Positions 7,831-16,854 of a DNA stretch of 40,872 nucleotides are shown here, piece by piece. Source of the DNA: Deltaproteobacteria bacterium (GTDB lineage: Bacteria; Desulfobacterota; Desulfarculia; Adiutricales; Adiutricaceae); contig JAISFS010000119.1 in assembly GCA_031263485.1 (NCBI GenBank), forward strand, positions 1 through 40,872. Direction: 5' to 3'. The notes under the pieces are model-generated. The model searched no databases. It saw only the letters and a program-made list of their open reading frames with translations, and was not told where the DNA came from. The stretch's first letter is position 1; each line of letters starts with the position of its first letter. Position numbers and translations under genes: made by a program.

Positions 7831-8175
7831 GCCCAGAGACATGGTGCCCTAAGGGGCCTTGGCGGCCTCAAGTGCCCTGATGCATGATAGCCTCAAAGGA
7901 CTTGGGGAGGCCATCGGGGGCCCTGATGCATGATGGCCTCAAGGGACTTGGGGGCTCTCAGATGCCCAGAGGCAGGATGGCCGCAAGGGACTTGAGGGCT
8001 CTCAGATGCCCAGAGGCAGGATGTCCTCAGGGGCCTTGATGGCCTCAGATGCCCTGATGCAGGATGTCATCTGGGGCCTTGTGGCCTCAGATGCCCTGAG
8101 GCAGGATGGCCGCAAGGGACTTGGGGGCCTCGGGTGCCAAGGGCATGATGGCCTCCAGGGGCCGGAACCCCGATT
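7831..8175. repeat. 43-bp degenerate minisatellite between infB and ylxP
   Basis: Eight imperfect head-to-tail copies begin near 7831, 7874, 7920, 7964, 8008, 8051, 8093 and 8136, with spacings of 42-46 bases. A typical unit starts GCCCTGAGGCAGGATGGCC and continues with CAAGGGACTTGGGGGCCTC. The copies touch, with no spacers, and the period is not a constant multiple of three, so this is neither a CRISPR array nor a coding repeat. It fills most of the otherwise gene-free gap 7708-8200. Confidence 0.92.
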
Positions 8176-8200
8176 CCGGGGGCGCCCGCCCGCGTCCGGG

Positions 8201-11200
8201 CTAGTCCGCCTTGGAGGCTTCGGAGGCCGCCTCGGCCCTGGCCTTCTCCGCCGCGCGTTCGACCGCCTGGTTCACGAGCTCCACGGTGGCCGCGGTCTCC
8301 TCGACCTGGAAGCACTCGATGCGGTCGCCCACCTCGCAGGCGCCGAAGTTCTCCAGGCCGATGCCGCACTCGTAGCCCTCCAGGACCTCGCGGACATCGT
8401 TCTTGAGGCGCTTGAGGGTGCCTATCTTGCCCTCGTAGACCACGTTCTTGCCGCGGCGCACCCGGGCCCGGGCCCCGCGTTGGATCTTGCCCTCCGTCAC
8501 CGCCGAGCCGGCCACGGGCCCGACCCGCGTGATGTCGAAGATGGCCCTGACCTCGGCCACGCCCAGAAGCACCTCGTGCTTCACGGGGTCCAGGAGCCCG
8601 GCCATGGCCTCCTTGATGTCGTCCAGGAGCTTGTAGATGACGTCGTAGTAACGCACCTGGACCTGCTCGGCCTCCGCGAGCTCCTGGACCCGGCCCGTGG
8701 ATGGCTTGACCCCGAAGCAGATGATGAGAGCCGAGGAGGCGCTCGCCAGCATGACGTCGGTCTCCGACGGCTGGCCCACGCCGCCGTGGAGCACGTGGAT
8801 CTGGATCTCCTGGGTGGACAGGCGGCTCACGGAGTCCTGGATGGCCTCCAGCGACCCCTGGACGTCCGCCTTCAGGATGAGGTTCAGATCCTTGACCGAT
8901 CCCTCCTTCACGCGGTCGAAGAGGTTCTCCAGGGTGAGCCGGGTGGTCTTCACGAGCGTGCTCTCCCGCTGGCGGGCGAGCCGGTGCTGGCTCACCTGCC
9001 TGGCCTGCTTCTCGTCCGTCATGGCGATGAACTCGTCCCCGGCGAGCGGCACCCCGCTGATGCCCTGGATCTCGACCGGGATGGACGGCCCGGCGGACTC
9101 CACGCGCATGCCTTGGTCGTCCAGGAGCGCGCGCAGCCTGCCGTAGTGGACGCCGCAGACGTAGGAGTCCCCCTGCCGGAGCGTGCCTTCGCCCACCAGC
9201 ACGGTGGCCACGGCGCCGCGGCCCTTGTCCAGGCGGGCCTCGATGACCCTGCCCCTGGCCGGGCCTCCGGTGCGGGCCTCCAGGTTGAGGATGTCCGCCT
9301 GGAGGAGGATCATCTCAAGGAGCTCGTCCACGCCCTGGCCGGTCTTGGCGGAGACGTCGCAGAAGACGGTCTGCCCGCCCCATGCCTCGGGGGAGAGGCC
9401 CAGCTCCGCCATCTCGCGGCGGATGCGGTCGGGCTCGGCGTCCGGCTTGTCTATCTTGTTAACGGCGACCACGATGGGCACGCCCGCGGCCTTGGCGTGG
9501 TCCGCAGCCTCGCGGGTCTGGGGCATCACCCCGTCGTCCGCCGCCACGATGAGCACCACGATGTCGGTCACCTGGGCCCCGCGGCTCCTCATGCTGGTGA
9601 ACGCCTCGTGGCCGGGGGTGTCCAGGAAGGTGATGAAGCGGTCGCCCACCTGGACGTGGTACGCGCCGATGTGCTGGGTGATCCCCCCGGCCTCGCCCTC
9701 CTGGATCTTGGACTTCCTGATGTAGTCCAGAAGCGAGGTCTTTCCGTGATCGACGTGGCCCATGATGGTCACGACCGGCGGGCGCACGAGCTTCTCGTAG
9801 CTCTCGTCCACGCCGGGCAGCTGGAAGAACTCGCCCTCGTCGAAGGAGCTCTTCTCCACCTCGTAGCCGAACTCCCCGGCCACCAGGGACGCCGTGTCGA
9901 AGTCCAGCGACTGGTTGACCGACGCCATAACCCCCATGCCCATGAGGCGCTTGATGATGTCCCCGGACTTCAGCGACAGCCGGTGCGCGAGCTCGCTCAC
10001 CGTAATCGCCTCGTCCACCTTGATGCGGCGCTTGGAGGCCTTGGGAACGGTTATCTCGGTCTTCTGGTGGGTCTTCTTGGGGCCCTTGCCCTTGCGGCCG
10101 CGGCCGCGGGTCCAGTCGCCCTCGGAGTAGATGTCGGTCCGCTCCACGACCTCGCGGCGCTTGCCGGGACGCGCGGCGCCCTCTTCCCCGTCCCCGTGGC
10201 CGCGGCGGGCGCCCTTGCGGTCGCGCTTGCGGCCGTCCGTGGACTCGGGCGGCGGCGGGCCCGCATCGGGCCTGGGGCCTGCGGGCGGGCGGCCCCAGGG
10301 CGGGCCGCCCGGGCGCCCTCCAGGCGCCCCGCCCGGCCCGCCGGGACGCGGCGGGTAGCCGCCGGGACGACCGGCAGGCGTATAGGGCCGCGGGCGGGCG
10401 TCCCCGTGGGGGGCGCCCGAGGCGGTCCAGTTGGACTTCACGCCCACCACCCTGGCGCGGTCGGACGCGCCGGCATCCCCGCGGGGCTTGTCAGGGATGA
10501 GCACCCGCGTGATCTTCTGCCGGGGCGCCGGGGTCGGCGGCGTGACTTCGCGTTCGGCGTCCGCCGCGCTTTCGGAGGCCGCGGACACGGGAGCGTCCGA
10601 AGGCTGCCCGTCGGGGCCCGAAGAGGCCGCGTCGGCGGCTCCCGCCTCAGCTCCCGCAGGGGCGGCCTCGACCGCCGTCGCGGGACCGGGGGACGGCACC
10701 AGGGTGAAGGGGGCATCGGTCCCGCCGACCGTCGGCGGGACCGAGATGGCCTCCGCGCCCTGGACGCCCGGAACCGCCTGCTCTCCCTGGAGACCCTGGG
10801 CCGCCAGCGCGCCGGGTTGGGCCTGGGCGTCCGGACCCGGCTGGGCCTGCGGCGGCTCAGGCGGGGGAGGCGGCGGAAGGGGCCGGAAGTTCGGCATGGG
10901 AGGGGGGGGAGGGGCCGCAGGCCCGCGGCGGCCGCCCCTGGGGTCGGCCGTGCGGGAAGAGGGGCCCGGGGCGGGGCCGCCCACGGGGCTGGTGCCGACG
11001 ATGCGGGCCTTGTCGAAAGGTTTGCTCTTGATGGACACTGGCTTCCTGTCCTGGGCCGAGGAGGCCGCGGACGGGGTGGTCGATTCGGGGACGGGCAAGG
11101 TCTGCTCCAATGACGCCTGGCGGGGGTCGGCAGGCTCGTGGCTTTGGGGAGCTGTCTGGCCCTGGGCCTGGACGGCGGCCAGACCCTGGGCCTGGACGGG

Positions 11201-11521
11201 CGGAGCGGCGGCCCCGGCGTCCATATCGTCGGGCGAGGCGTACCGCGATGACTCGTCCGACGGCTGGTCGGAGGCCAGGGGCTCCAGGAAGGAGGCCTCT
11301 ACGGTCGCCTCGGGGCGCTTGCGGCGGCGCACCACCTGGGGCACGGGCGCGGCGGCGTTCCGGACGGCGCGGCGGATGTCCTCCGCCACGCTGTCCTCGA
11401 TGCTGTTCGAGGCGCCCAGCTTCTGCCCCTGCAAGAGGTTGAGCTCGCTAATCCGCTGCACCAGCTCGGCGCTGGACATGGAGAGCTCCTTGGCCAGCTC
11501 GTGTATCCTTTTCTTACCCAT
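8201..11521 (-). CDS. infB: Translation initiation factor IF-2 with a long N-terminal linker
   Basis: About 1,106 residues; IF-2 is the GTPase that places initiator tRNA on the 30S subunit. An IF2_N module opens the protein (MGKKRIHELAKELSMSSAELV). A long Pro/Ala/Gln/Gly-rich linker follows, then a second IF2_N-like module (KVDEAITVSELAHRLSLKSG). The G domain is complete: GHVDHGKTS near residue 588, GGITQHIGAY, DTPGHEAF near 632, NKIDKPD near 687, and SAKTGQGVDE near 723. Beta-barrel and C-terminal initiator-tRNA domains follow. I start at ATG 11521 because it begins the IF2_N fold; the open frame extends 20 codons further. The linker is long even for the family. Confidence 0.97.
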   Translation of the reverse strand: MGKKRIHELAKELSMSSAELVQRISELNLLQGQKLGASNSIEDSVAEDIRRAVRNAAAPVPQVVRRRKRPEATVEASFLEPLASDQPSDESSRYASPDDMDAGAAAPPVQAQGLAAVQAQGQTAPQSHEPADPRQASLEQTLPVPESTTPSAASSAQDRKPVSIKSKPFDKARIVGTSPVGGPAPGPSSRTADPRGGRRGPAAPPPPPMPNFRPLPPPPPPEPPQAQPGPDAQAQPGALAAQGLQGEQAVPGVQGAEAISVPPTVGGTDAPFTLVPSPGPATAVEAAPAGAEAGAADAASSGPDGQPSDAPVSAASESAADAEREVTPPTPAPRQKITRVLIPDKPRGDAGASDRARVVGVKSNWTASGAPHGDARPRPYTPAGRPGGYPPRPGGPGGAPGGRPGGPPWGRPPAGPRPDAGPPPPESTDGRKRDRKGARRGHGDGEEGAARPGKRREVVERTDIYSEGDWTRGRGRKGKGPKKTHQKTEITVPKASKRRIKVDEAITVSELAHRLSLKSGDIIKRLMGMGVMASVNQSLDFDTASLVAGEFGYEVEKSSFDEGEFFQLPGVDESYEKLVRPPVVTIMGHVDHGKTSLLDYIRKSKIQEGEAGGITQHIGAYHVQVGDRFITFLDTPGHEAFTSMRSRGAQVTDIVVLIVAADDGVMPQTREAADHAKAAGVPIVVAVNKIDKPDAEPDRIRREMAELGLSPEAWGGQTVFCDVSAKTGQGVDELLEMILLQADILNLEARTGGPARGRVIEARLDKGRGAVATVLVGEGTLRQGDSYVCGVHYGRLRALLDDQGMRVESAGPSIPVEIQGISGVPLAGDEFIAMTDEKQARQVSQHRLARQRESTLVKTTRLTLENLFDRVKEGSVKDLNLILKADVQGSLEAIQDSVSRLSTQEIQIHVLHGGVGQPSETDVMLASASSALIICFGVKPSTGRVQELAEAEQVQVRYYDVIYKLLDDIKEAMAGLLDPVKHEVLLGVAEVRAIFDITRVGPVAGSAVTEGKIQRGARARVRRGKNVVYEGKIGTLKRLKNDVREVLEGYECGIGLENFGACEVGDRIECFQVEETAATVELVNQAVERAAEKARAEAASEASKAD

Positions 11522-11656
11522 CCCTGATAATACCTGCTCTTTGAGTGGGGCCTTGCGGCCTCGGGGACCGGGGGCCCGCAAGGCCGACTCCCCGTCCGGT
11601 TGCCGGGGCAGCCAAAAAGGCCTGGAAGGCGATGCTCGCGGCCGGGATGGCCGGGC

Positions 11657-12181
11657 CTACCGCCCGCCGACGGAAGGGCCTCGGGGCGGGGGAACGTGGC
11701 CCTCTGCGGAAACGGGGCCCGCGTCATCCCCGGAAGCGCCGCCAGAGGCCAGGGCGGCCAGGAAGGCCCTGCTGCCGGGAAGAAGCTCGCGCGGGCCCCG
11801 GAAGGCCCTGCCCAAGGCGCCCTTCCGTTCGAGACGGGCCACGCACTCCCCGCTCCGGCAGACCCAGGCGCCCCGGCCCCTCGGGTTCGGCGCCATTACG
11901 CGACCGGGCGAGGAGCCTTCGGGAAGGACGCCGGTAGGCGGACCCAAGCCGGGCGGCGGGGCGCCCACCCGAAAGGCGCCGGACTGGACATGGGACATGA
12001 CTGGGCCGGAGACGTGGGGGTTGAGGAAAATCAGCTCGCTCCAGGGCCTGCGGGCCCGGCAGACGCAACAGCTCCTGACCGGCTCCCCGGCGGACCGCCG
12101 TGCCTTGGCCGCGGCTTTCCACGCCGCGCGGGGAACGCGTGCCATGCCGGGCTTGAGCCGTCCTGGAGCCTTCACCCGCAA
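11657..12181 (-). CDS. ylxR: YlxR (DUF448) family protein
   Basis: About 174 residues, longer than the usual 90-110. The core has the family signatures RSCCVCRARRPWSELI near the start and GRGAWVCRSGECVARLERKG in the middle, with the extra length in a linker between them and a Gly/Pro-rich C-terminus. YlxR proteins bind RNA/DNA and sit between nusA and infB in most bacteria, as here. The start is probably TTG at 12181 (GGGG upstream), 6 bases after the nusA stop; a GTG two codons on is an alternative. Confidence 0.88.
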   Translation of the reverse strand: MRVKAPGRLKPGMARVPRAAWKAAAKARRSAGEPVRSCCVCRARRPWSELIFLNPHVSGPVMSHVQSGAFRVGAPPPGLGPPTGVLPEGSSPGRVMAPNPRGRGAWVCRSGECVARLERKGALGRAFRGPRELLPGSRAFLAALASGGASGDDAGPVSAEGHVPPPRGPSVGGR

Positions 12182-12187
12182 GACCCC

Positions 12188-13840
12188 TTACCGCGGCCCG
12201 GCGCCGTCGTCGCCATCGGCCTGGGCATCGCCGCCGACTTCGGCATCGGCATCGGCATCGGCATCGGCTTCGCCAAAAGGCCCGTCGGCATCGTAGCCGA
12301 CATCATCGGCATCGGGCGAAGGGGCGCCGTCCATGCCGGGATCGCGCTCGTCGCCCTCGCCGTAAGGCTCGTAGGACTCCGGGGAGTCCCCGGCGTCCTG
12401 GAACACGTAGTTGCCGTCAGAGTCCATGGCGGGGGCGGGAGAGGCCGCGTCGTACTCGGTCTCGTCCTCGTCCTCGTCGCTTCGGTGCCTGCGGGGAGTG
12501 GGGGGCGCGAAGTCGCCTTCCCGCTGCCTTGCCTGCTTGCCGCCGAAGAAGTCCTTGGCCATGGCCTCGCGCATGGCCTCCTCGGCGTCCTCGCGGTCCA
12601 GGTTCTCGACGTAAATCTTGGCGGCGTCCCAGACCTGGCGGGCCTTGTCGCCCTGGAGCCCCTCGACCAGCGCGAGCTGCTCGGGGCTCGAGTCGATGAT
12701 GTCCCGGGCGGAGCCGTAGCCGGCCTCGTAGAGGAGATCGGCCGTGGTCTCGCCTATGCCGGGGAGACGCAGGAGCGACTGGTAGCCGTTCTTGAGCGAG
12801 CGCTGGTACTTGGACTCGTTCTTCACGTCTATGCGCCAGCCCACGAGCCGGGAGGCCAGGCGCACGTTCTGGCCCTTGCGGCCGATGGCGAGAGAGAGCT
12901 GGTCGTCCGGGACCACGACCTCCAGGGACCTGGCGTCCTCGTCCACCACCACGCGCTGGACCACCGCCGGGGCCAGGGCGCTCGCCACGTAGTGGGCGAT
13001 GTCCGCGGAAAAGGGGATGATGTCCACCTTCTCGCCCTTGAGCTCCTGGACCACTCCCTGGACGCGGGATCCGCGAAGGCCCACGCAGGCGCCCACGGGA
13101 TCTATCTCGGGGGCGGTGGTGGAGACGGCTATCTTGGAGCGGCTCCCTGCCTCGCGGGCCACGCCCACGATCTTCACGATGCCCTCGAAGATCTCGGGCA
13201 CCTCCGCCTCGAAGAGGGCCGCCAGGAAGTCCGGGTGGGTGCGCGAGAGGATTATCTGCGGGCCGCGGCTGTCCAGGCGCACGTCAATGACCAGGGCCTT
13301 GATGCGCTCGCCCCGGTGGTAGTAGGTCTCCCGGATGATCTGCTCGGAGGTGGGCAGGAGAGCCTCAGGGCGGCCCAGGCCAACGATGATGTTGTTGCCC
13401 TTCTCCACCCGGAGAATCTGTCCCTGGGCGATCTTGCCGATGCGGTCCTTGTACTCGTCGTAGATGATGCGGCGCTCGGCGTCCTTCATGCGCTGGATGA
13501 TGACCTGCTTGGCGCTCTGGGCGGCGATGCGCCCGAAGTCCCGGGTGTCCAGCTTCACCCCCAGCTCGTCCCCCACCGTGGATGCGGGATCCAGCTTCAG
13601 GGCCTCCTCGAGCGAGATCTGGGTCTTGGGGTCATCCACCTCCTCCACCACGTCCTGGAAGCGGAACACCTCGAACTCCCCGGAAGCCTCGTTGAAGCTC
13701 ACCTCGAAGTTCTCGGAAAGGCCGTATTTCCTCTTGGCGGCGGAGCTGATGGCCTCGGACATGGTCTCGATCAGGACCTGCTTGTCCAGCCCCTTGTCGC
13801 GGCTTATCTGCTCGATGATTCTCTTGAGGTCCTGCGTCAT
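12188..13840 (-). CDS. nusA: Transcription termination/antitermination factor NusA
   Basis: About 550 residues. NusA binds RNA polymerase and nascent RNA. The start is ATG 13840 ([20 protein letters not shown]) with GGAG six bases upstream; the frame is open above this, but without a ribosome site. The N-terminal domain, an S1 domain and two KH domains (for example [19 protein letters not shown] and [18 protein letters not shown]) are visible, followed by helix-hairpin-helix sequence ([19 protein letters not shown]). The last 100 residues are acidic and low in complexity, ending with a DADADADAE run. ylxR starts 6 bases after the stop. Confidence 0.97.
   Translation of the reverse strand: MTQDLKRIIEQISRDKGLDKQVLIETMSEAISSAAKRKYGLSENFEVSFNEASGEFEVFRFQDVVEEVDDPKTQISLEEALKLDPASTVGDELGVKLDTRDFGRIAAQSAKQVIIQRMKDAERRIIYDEYKDRIGKIAQGQILRVEKGNNIIVGLGRPEALLPTSEQIIRETYYHRGERIKALVIDVRLDSRGPQIILSRTHPDFLAALFEAEVPEIFEGIVKIVGVAREAGSRSKIAVSTTAPEIDPVGACVGLRGSRVQGVVQELKGEKVDIIPFSADIAHYVASALAPAVVQRVVVDEDARSLEVVVPDDQLSLAIGRKGQNVRLASRLVGWRIDVKNESKYQRSLKNGYQSLLRLPGIGETTADLLYEAGYGSARDIIDSSPEQLALVEGLQGDKARQVWDAAKIYVENLDREDAEEAMREAMAKDFFGGKQARQREGDFAPPTPRRHRSDEDEDETEYDAASPAPAMDSDGNYVFQDAGDSPESYEPYGEGDERDPGMDGAPSPDADDVGYDADGPFGEADADADADAEVGGDAQADGDDGAGPR
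12239..12272. repeat. GGCATC hexamer run in the nusA tail
   Basis: Five uninterrupted or nearly uninterrupted GGCATC units encode the Asp-Ala alternation at the end of NusA. The same hexamer theme appears in the tails of rbfA and the YfgM-like gene. Confidence 0.85.
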
Positions 13841-14206
13841 TTCTCCGGGCCCTTCAAACGTGCTTCCCGTTCTAGGTAACTCTGGCGATCCTGGAAGCCC
13901 GCGCCGGGCGGGCAAGGCCGATAGGCCGTCAAGGCCGTCGTCGGACAAGGCGATGCGGGCGATATGGCCGTCAAGGTGAAAGGTCGATAAGGCCGTCAAG
14001 GCAAACTAGGGTCCTCAAGTCCATCAAGGCGGATGAGGCAAGATAAGGCAAGTCAAGGCCGGTAAGGCCTTCGGGTCCTAAAGGCCTCTAGAAGGCAAGC
14101 CGACAAAGCCGCCGAGGGCACACAGGCCGACCGGCCTGAAGGGATCCTGGCGGCCCCGGTCTCGAAAGGGATCCCGGAGGATCCGTCAAGGGATCGGACC
14201 GGACGT
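13841..14206. other. Gap between rimP and nusA with AAGGC-rich short repeats
   Basis: About 366 bases without a recognisable gene. From 13910 to 14100 the motif AAGGC/AAGGCC recurs many times (GGCCGTCAAGGC variants), giving a low-complexity stretch that resembles, without matching exactly, the minisatellite upstream of ylxP. No hairpin or promoter stands out. Confidence 0.6.
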
Positions 14207-14878
14207 TCAGAACTCCGGGAGGAGCCTGGCCTTGGCGACCTCCGCCCACTCGAAGGTCACGGGCTCGGGTGCCGGGCGGGGTTTGCCGGGCTTGGGGGGA
14301 GGGGCTTCCGGCACCACCGCGAGCGCCCCGGGGGAGCACCGGAGCCTCCCCGAGACCGCGAGGGTCCTGCCGCCGCGGCGAAGCTTGAGCTTGGCCAAAG
14401 ATCCGCTGAAGCGCAAGAGATCGGCCTCGCTCTCCAGGGGCCGGTCGAGTCCGGGCGAGGACACCTCCAGGACGTAGGGCGAGCCGTCCCCGGGCCAGAG
14501 GTCGTCCAAGAGGACAGAAAGCGCCTTGGAGAGCTCCGCGCAGTCGTCCAACGTGATCCCGGAGCCTCGCCAGGGCGACCCCGCAGACGCCTGGGTCCTG
14601 CGGTCGGCCGTGAAGCGGAGGATCTTGCCGGAACTCCCCCCGGCTATCTCCAGCGCACAAAGCTCGAAGCCAAGCCCCTCGAGAAGCTCCGAGGCGGGGG
14701 CGCGGGCCGCCGCGGCAAGCCCTGCCAGCCCTCCGGGGAACGGCACCTCGGGAAGGGGGGCCGCGTCCCCGCCCGTCCGCTTTTTGCCCTGTGGCCCGGA
14801 CGCGGCCCGCAGGGCCTTTCCGGTCCCGGATCCTGCGTCCGTCCTGGGCTTTCCTGAGCTACGTCTTCCCTGAACCAT
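14207..14878 (-). CDS. rimP: Ribosome maturation factor RimP
   Basis: About 223 residues, longer than the usual 150-180 because of a 50-residue basic/Gly-rich N-terminal extension. The core shows the RimP pattern: LLEGLGFELCALEIAG, then ITLDDCAELSKALSVLLDD and YVLEVSSPGLDRPLES, and a C-terminal SH3-like part. RimP is needed for 30S assembly and heads the nusA operon in most bacteria. The start is ATG 14878 with GAGGGG close before it; an internal start nearer the core cannot be excluded. Confidence 0.93.
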   Translation of the reverse strand: MVQGRRSSGKPRTDAGSGTGKALRAASGPQGKKRTGGDAAPLPEVPFPGGLAGLAAAARAPASELLEGLGFELCALEIAGGSSGKILRFTADRRTQASAGSPWRGSGITLDDCAELSKALSVLLDDLWPGDGSPYVLEVSSPGLDRPLESEADLLRFSGSLAKLKLRRGGRTLAVSGRLRCSPGALAVVPEAPPPKPGKPRPAPEPVTFEWAEVAKARLLPEF

Positions 14879-14897
14879 GCCCCTCGGTAGTTACCTT

Positions 14898-14929
14898 ATA
14901 AAAAAAAGCGGGCGCGGGCCCACTTTTAA
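14898..14929 (-). terminator. Intrinsic terminator in front of rimP (possible attenuator)
   Basis: On the minus strand GTGGGC-CCGC-GCCCGC forms a 6-base-pair stem with one G-U pair, flanked by AAAA upstream and seven T downstream, which lengthens the stem by A-U pairs. The T run ends about 20 bases before the rimP ATG. It can also act on the plus strand. Placed between a candidate promoter (15111-15139) and rimP, it would act as a leader terminator; that role is inference. Confidence 0.65.
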
Positions 14930-15818
14930 AGAAGAGGGTGAGGATGTGGGAAGTGGCCCCAGCGAGAGGGGGACCGACCGCCCCGAAAGACAGCAAGCCG
15001 CTGAAAGCCGAGGCCGCAGGCGGGCAACGGCACGCCCGGCGTCCGCCGCCGACGGGGCGAAGCGCACCCCGACTAGGGCGGGGCATAGGGCCGACCGGGC
15101 TCAGGAAAAGTATTTACCACGGCGCAAGCCGAAAATCAACAACTTTTTGGTGCCCGGGCCGCGAGGGGCGCGCCCCGGGCATCGGAAGGGCAAGGCGAGC
15201 GGAACCCCTCGGCACCCGGGCCGCCGGAAACGGTGCCCGGGCCGCCGGAAACGGCACTTAGGCGATGGTCCTCACGCGAGGTGCCAGCACATGCGCCGTG
15301 AACGTAACTGCGCACCGTTTCGGGGCTTTCCGGAAATTCGCGGGCTGATCGCCATGCAATCGACCGAACGGTCAGTAGCGGCTCGATCCAGATCCGCCTT
15401 GGCTTGCGCTGCGACGGGCGTCTGTTTCAGTTCCGCAGAGATGCCTTGGCGAAGGCAGAACCGGGGCAGGTCCAGGCTCTCGGCTCCCCCACCGAGGTCC
15501 CGCGTGCCGCTCGGAATGTGGTGGTTCGCAAGCCTTTTCAACGACTTGGGGAGCAGCCCATTGTTTCTTTGAGAATCAAACCGATGATTATGAGCACCTT
15601 ATTGAATGCCGCTCTTCTTAAATTGTTGGCATTTCAGGAAATGTCGTGGATCACTTCACTGGTTGGCCTTTTTTTCTGGCTCGCCCCTCAAAAATCCGCG
15701 CTTTGTGCTAAAGTTTAGGATGTCTTGATGCCTTGTTGCCATCAGATGCCGGAAGCGAGGAGAGGTCTGCCCGGGCGGCCTTTCATGCCAATAGTTCAGA
15801 TTAGGAGGTTCGAGCGCC
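14930..15818. other. Gap between rimP and the accessory cassette, no gene recognised
   Basis: The first part (to about 15260) is GC-rich and holds the candidate rimP promoter, an inverted repeat TGCCCGGG/CCCGGGCA (15151-15181) and a 21-base doublet (CCCGGGCCGCCGGAAACGG twice, 15220-15258). From about 15280 the composition shifts to lower GC with AT-rich runs near 15560-15720, a sign of acquired DNA. A plus frame of 104 codons (15404-15718) ends in a hydrophobic stretch but resembles no family I know. Confidence 0.5.
15111..15139 (-). promoter_or_regulatory. Candidate sigma-70 promoter for the rimP-nusA-infB operon
   Basis: On the minus strand TTGATT (15134-15139) is followed after 17 bases by TAAATA (15111-15116). 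It lies about 230 bases upstream of rimP and reads through the terminator-like hairpin at 14898-14929. It is the only promoter-like pair I found upstream of rimP. Confidence 0.4.
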
Positions 15819-16005
15819 ATGACCGGCCAGAAATCCGAAACCTCTGACGGACGTCCCGGCACCACAACGCAGATCGATATGGCGCTGTTCGAAGCAGATC
15901 GATATGGCGCTGTTCGAAAAGGTTCTTCACGGCACGGCGACTGACGATGACTGGACACGCGTCCGCCAGGCCTTTGACAAGTCCCGTAATCTGACATTGC
16001 CCTAG
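15819..16005 (+). pseudogene. Small helical protein of the TM coiled-coil cassette, copy 1 (frameshifted)
   Basis: A strong ribosome site (TTAGGAGG) precedes ATG 15819. The frame starts MTGQKSETSDGRPGTTTQIDMALFE and is then broken by a 25-base tandem duplication. With one copy removed it continues KVLHGTATDDDWTRVRQAFD and ends at TAG 16005, a 53-residue protein. Copy 2 (28381-28514) has the matching pattern DMA...RKAL...ATPDDL...RRGLEKFR. No family is recognised; the short helical product could pair with the membrane protein encoded next. If the TAG is read through, the frame runs directly into that gene, so the two may once have been one. Confidence 0.6.
15869..15918. repeat. 25-bp exact tandem duplication
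   Basis: Two identical 25-base copies (15869-15893 and 15894-15918) start GCAGATCGATATGGCGCTG. The length is not a multiple of three, so the second copy shifts the frame of the small gene. Perfect identity points to a recent event. Confidence 0.95.
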
Positions 16006-16065
16006 AGCCAGGCCGCCGGAGGCGAACAGGCTGAGGAGTCAACGAAGTCCGAGGGCCATGCCGCC

Positions 16066-16515
16066 GTGGCCAAGAAGGTGCCAAGGACATCGCCGACATT
16101 GGAGATGCTGGCCGATCGACTCAAAACTTTCGAGTGGTTCATCGGCTTGTTATTTGGCGCTATCATCGCATTTTCCATTGCTTTCATGATACTGATCTAC
16201 TACAGCATGAACAGTAGAATGGACGAATTGAACAACAACGTGGGAGACAAAATAGCTCAGTCAGGATCTACGTTAGACGCCCGGATCAACGGGTTAGAGT
16301 CCACGATCAATGCCAAGATCAACGGGTTAGAGTCCACGATAGATGTAAGGATGACCGGTTTTGAGAACAGGATGACCGGGTTCGAAAACAGATTGATCGG
16401 TGTAGAAACCCAGATTCGCGAATTATCTGCGAAAGTCTCGACAATACGGCGCGATACCGGAGAAGTGCAAGGCCCTGGAAACGGACCGCTTGCCTCCGGA
16501 TCGGACCTGCAATGA
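16066..16515 (+). CDS. Single-TM coiled-coil protein, copy 1
   Basis: About 149 residues from the GTG at 16066 (start uncertain; the frame is open back to the TAG of the preceding small gene). One membrane segment lies at about residues 25-45 (WFIGLLFGAIIAFSIAFMIL), preceded by TFEW. After it comes a long coiled coil made of 10-12-residue units such as ARINGLEST, AKINGLEST and RMTGFEN twice, then RLIGVETQIRELSAKV. The gene at 28511 has the same plan, including TFQW before the membrane segment and RMNGFES units. This resembles generic short DUF1640-like or Bdr-like TM coiled-coil proteins, but I do not recognise a named family. A membrane-anchored oligomerising partner is the safest guess. Base composition is below that of neighbouring core genes. 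Confidence 0.7.
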   Translation: MAKKVPRTSPTLEMLADRLKTFEWFIGLLFGAIIAFSIAFMILIYYSMNSRMDELNNNVGDKIAQSGSTLDARINGLESTINAKINGLESTIDVRMTGFENRMTGFENRLIGVETQIRELSAKVSTIRRDTGEVQGPGNGPLASGSDLQ

Positions 16516-16619
16516 CCCAAACCATCTGAAAATCCCCCAAACGGAGGGGGCCCCGGTTAGGAGCCTTTTGCTTACACATTCATGTCGATTATCGATGCCC
16601 CGGCGGATAAAACTTTTGG

Positions 16620-16744
16620 GGACTGAGGCGCCAGAGATTCCTTCCGGAAGGCGTCACTTCCAGGAAAAGGCCCAATCCCTCGCCATCGTACAGTTTATAA
16701 GCTTTCTCAGCGGGCAGGGCATTCTGCATCTACTTGGGGTCTGT
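16620..16744 (-). pseudogene. Remnant of a second P4-type integrase
   Basis: On the minus strand the sequence reads TDPK, a TAG stop, then MQNALPAEKAYKLYDGEG and LGLFLEVTPSGRNLWRL. This matches the N-terminus of the integrase at the window's left end (AYKLYDGGGLGLYLEVKPAG...LWRL). After NLWRL the frame breaks down and the rest of the gene is missing. The original start is lost and a stop interrupts the first 15 residues. It sits about 185 bases from the 3' end of tRNA-Gly and reads away from it, exactly as the other integrase does from tRNA-Thr. Confidence 0.88.
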
Positions 16745-16854
16745 ATTTCCGGCACCTCGCGCGGTGTCCTGAGCGAGCCGGGAAAACTGCCGCGCCGGAT
16801 ACTGTGCGACAATCCGAGTGTCAACAAGATATCCGAACCACAACGAAAAAGAAA

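Noticed and set aside
7831-8175. CRISPR array
   Set aside because: The 43-bp units touch each other, have no unique spacers and drift along their whole length; there are no cas genes. The same holds for the 48-, 41-, 36- and 21-bp repeats.
15151-15181. Terminator formed by TGCCCGGG/CCCGGGCA
   Set aside because: No T run follows the stem on either strand, and such palindromes are frequent by chance in DNA of this composition.
15404-15718. 104-residue plus-strand gene with a hydrophobic C-terminus
   Set aside because: No ribosome site and no family resemblance; the hydrophobic end comes from an AT-rich patch. It may be debris of the accessory element, so it is described under the gap only.
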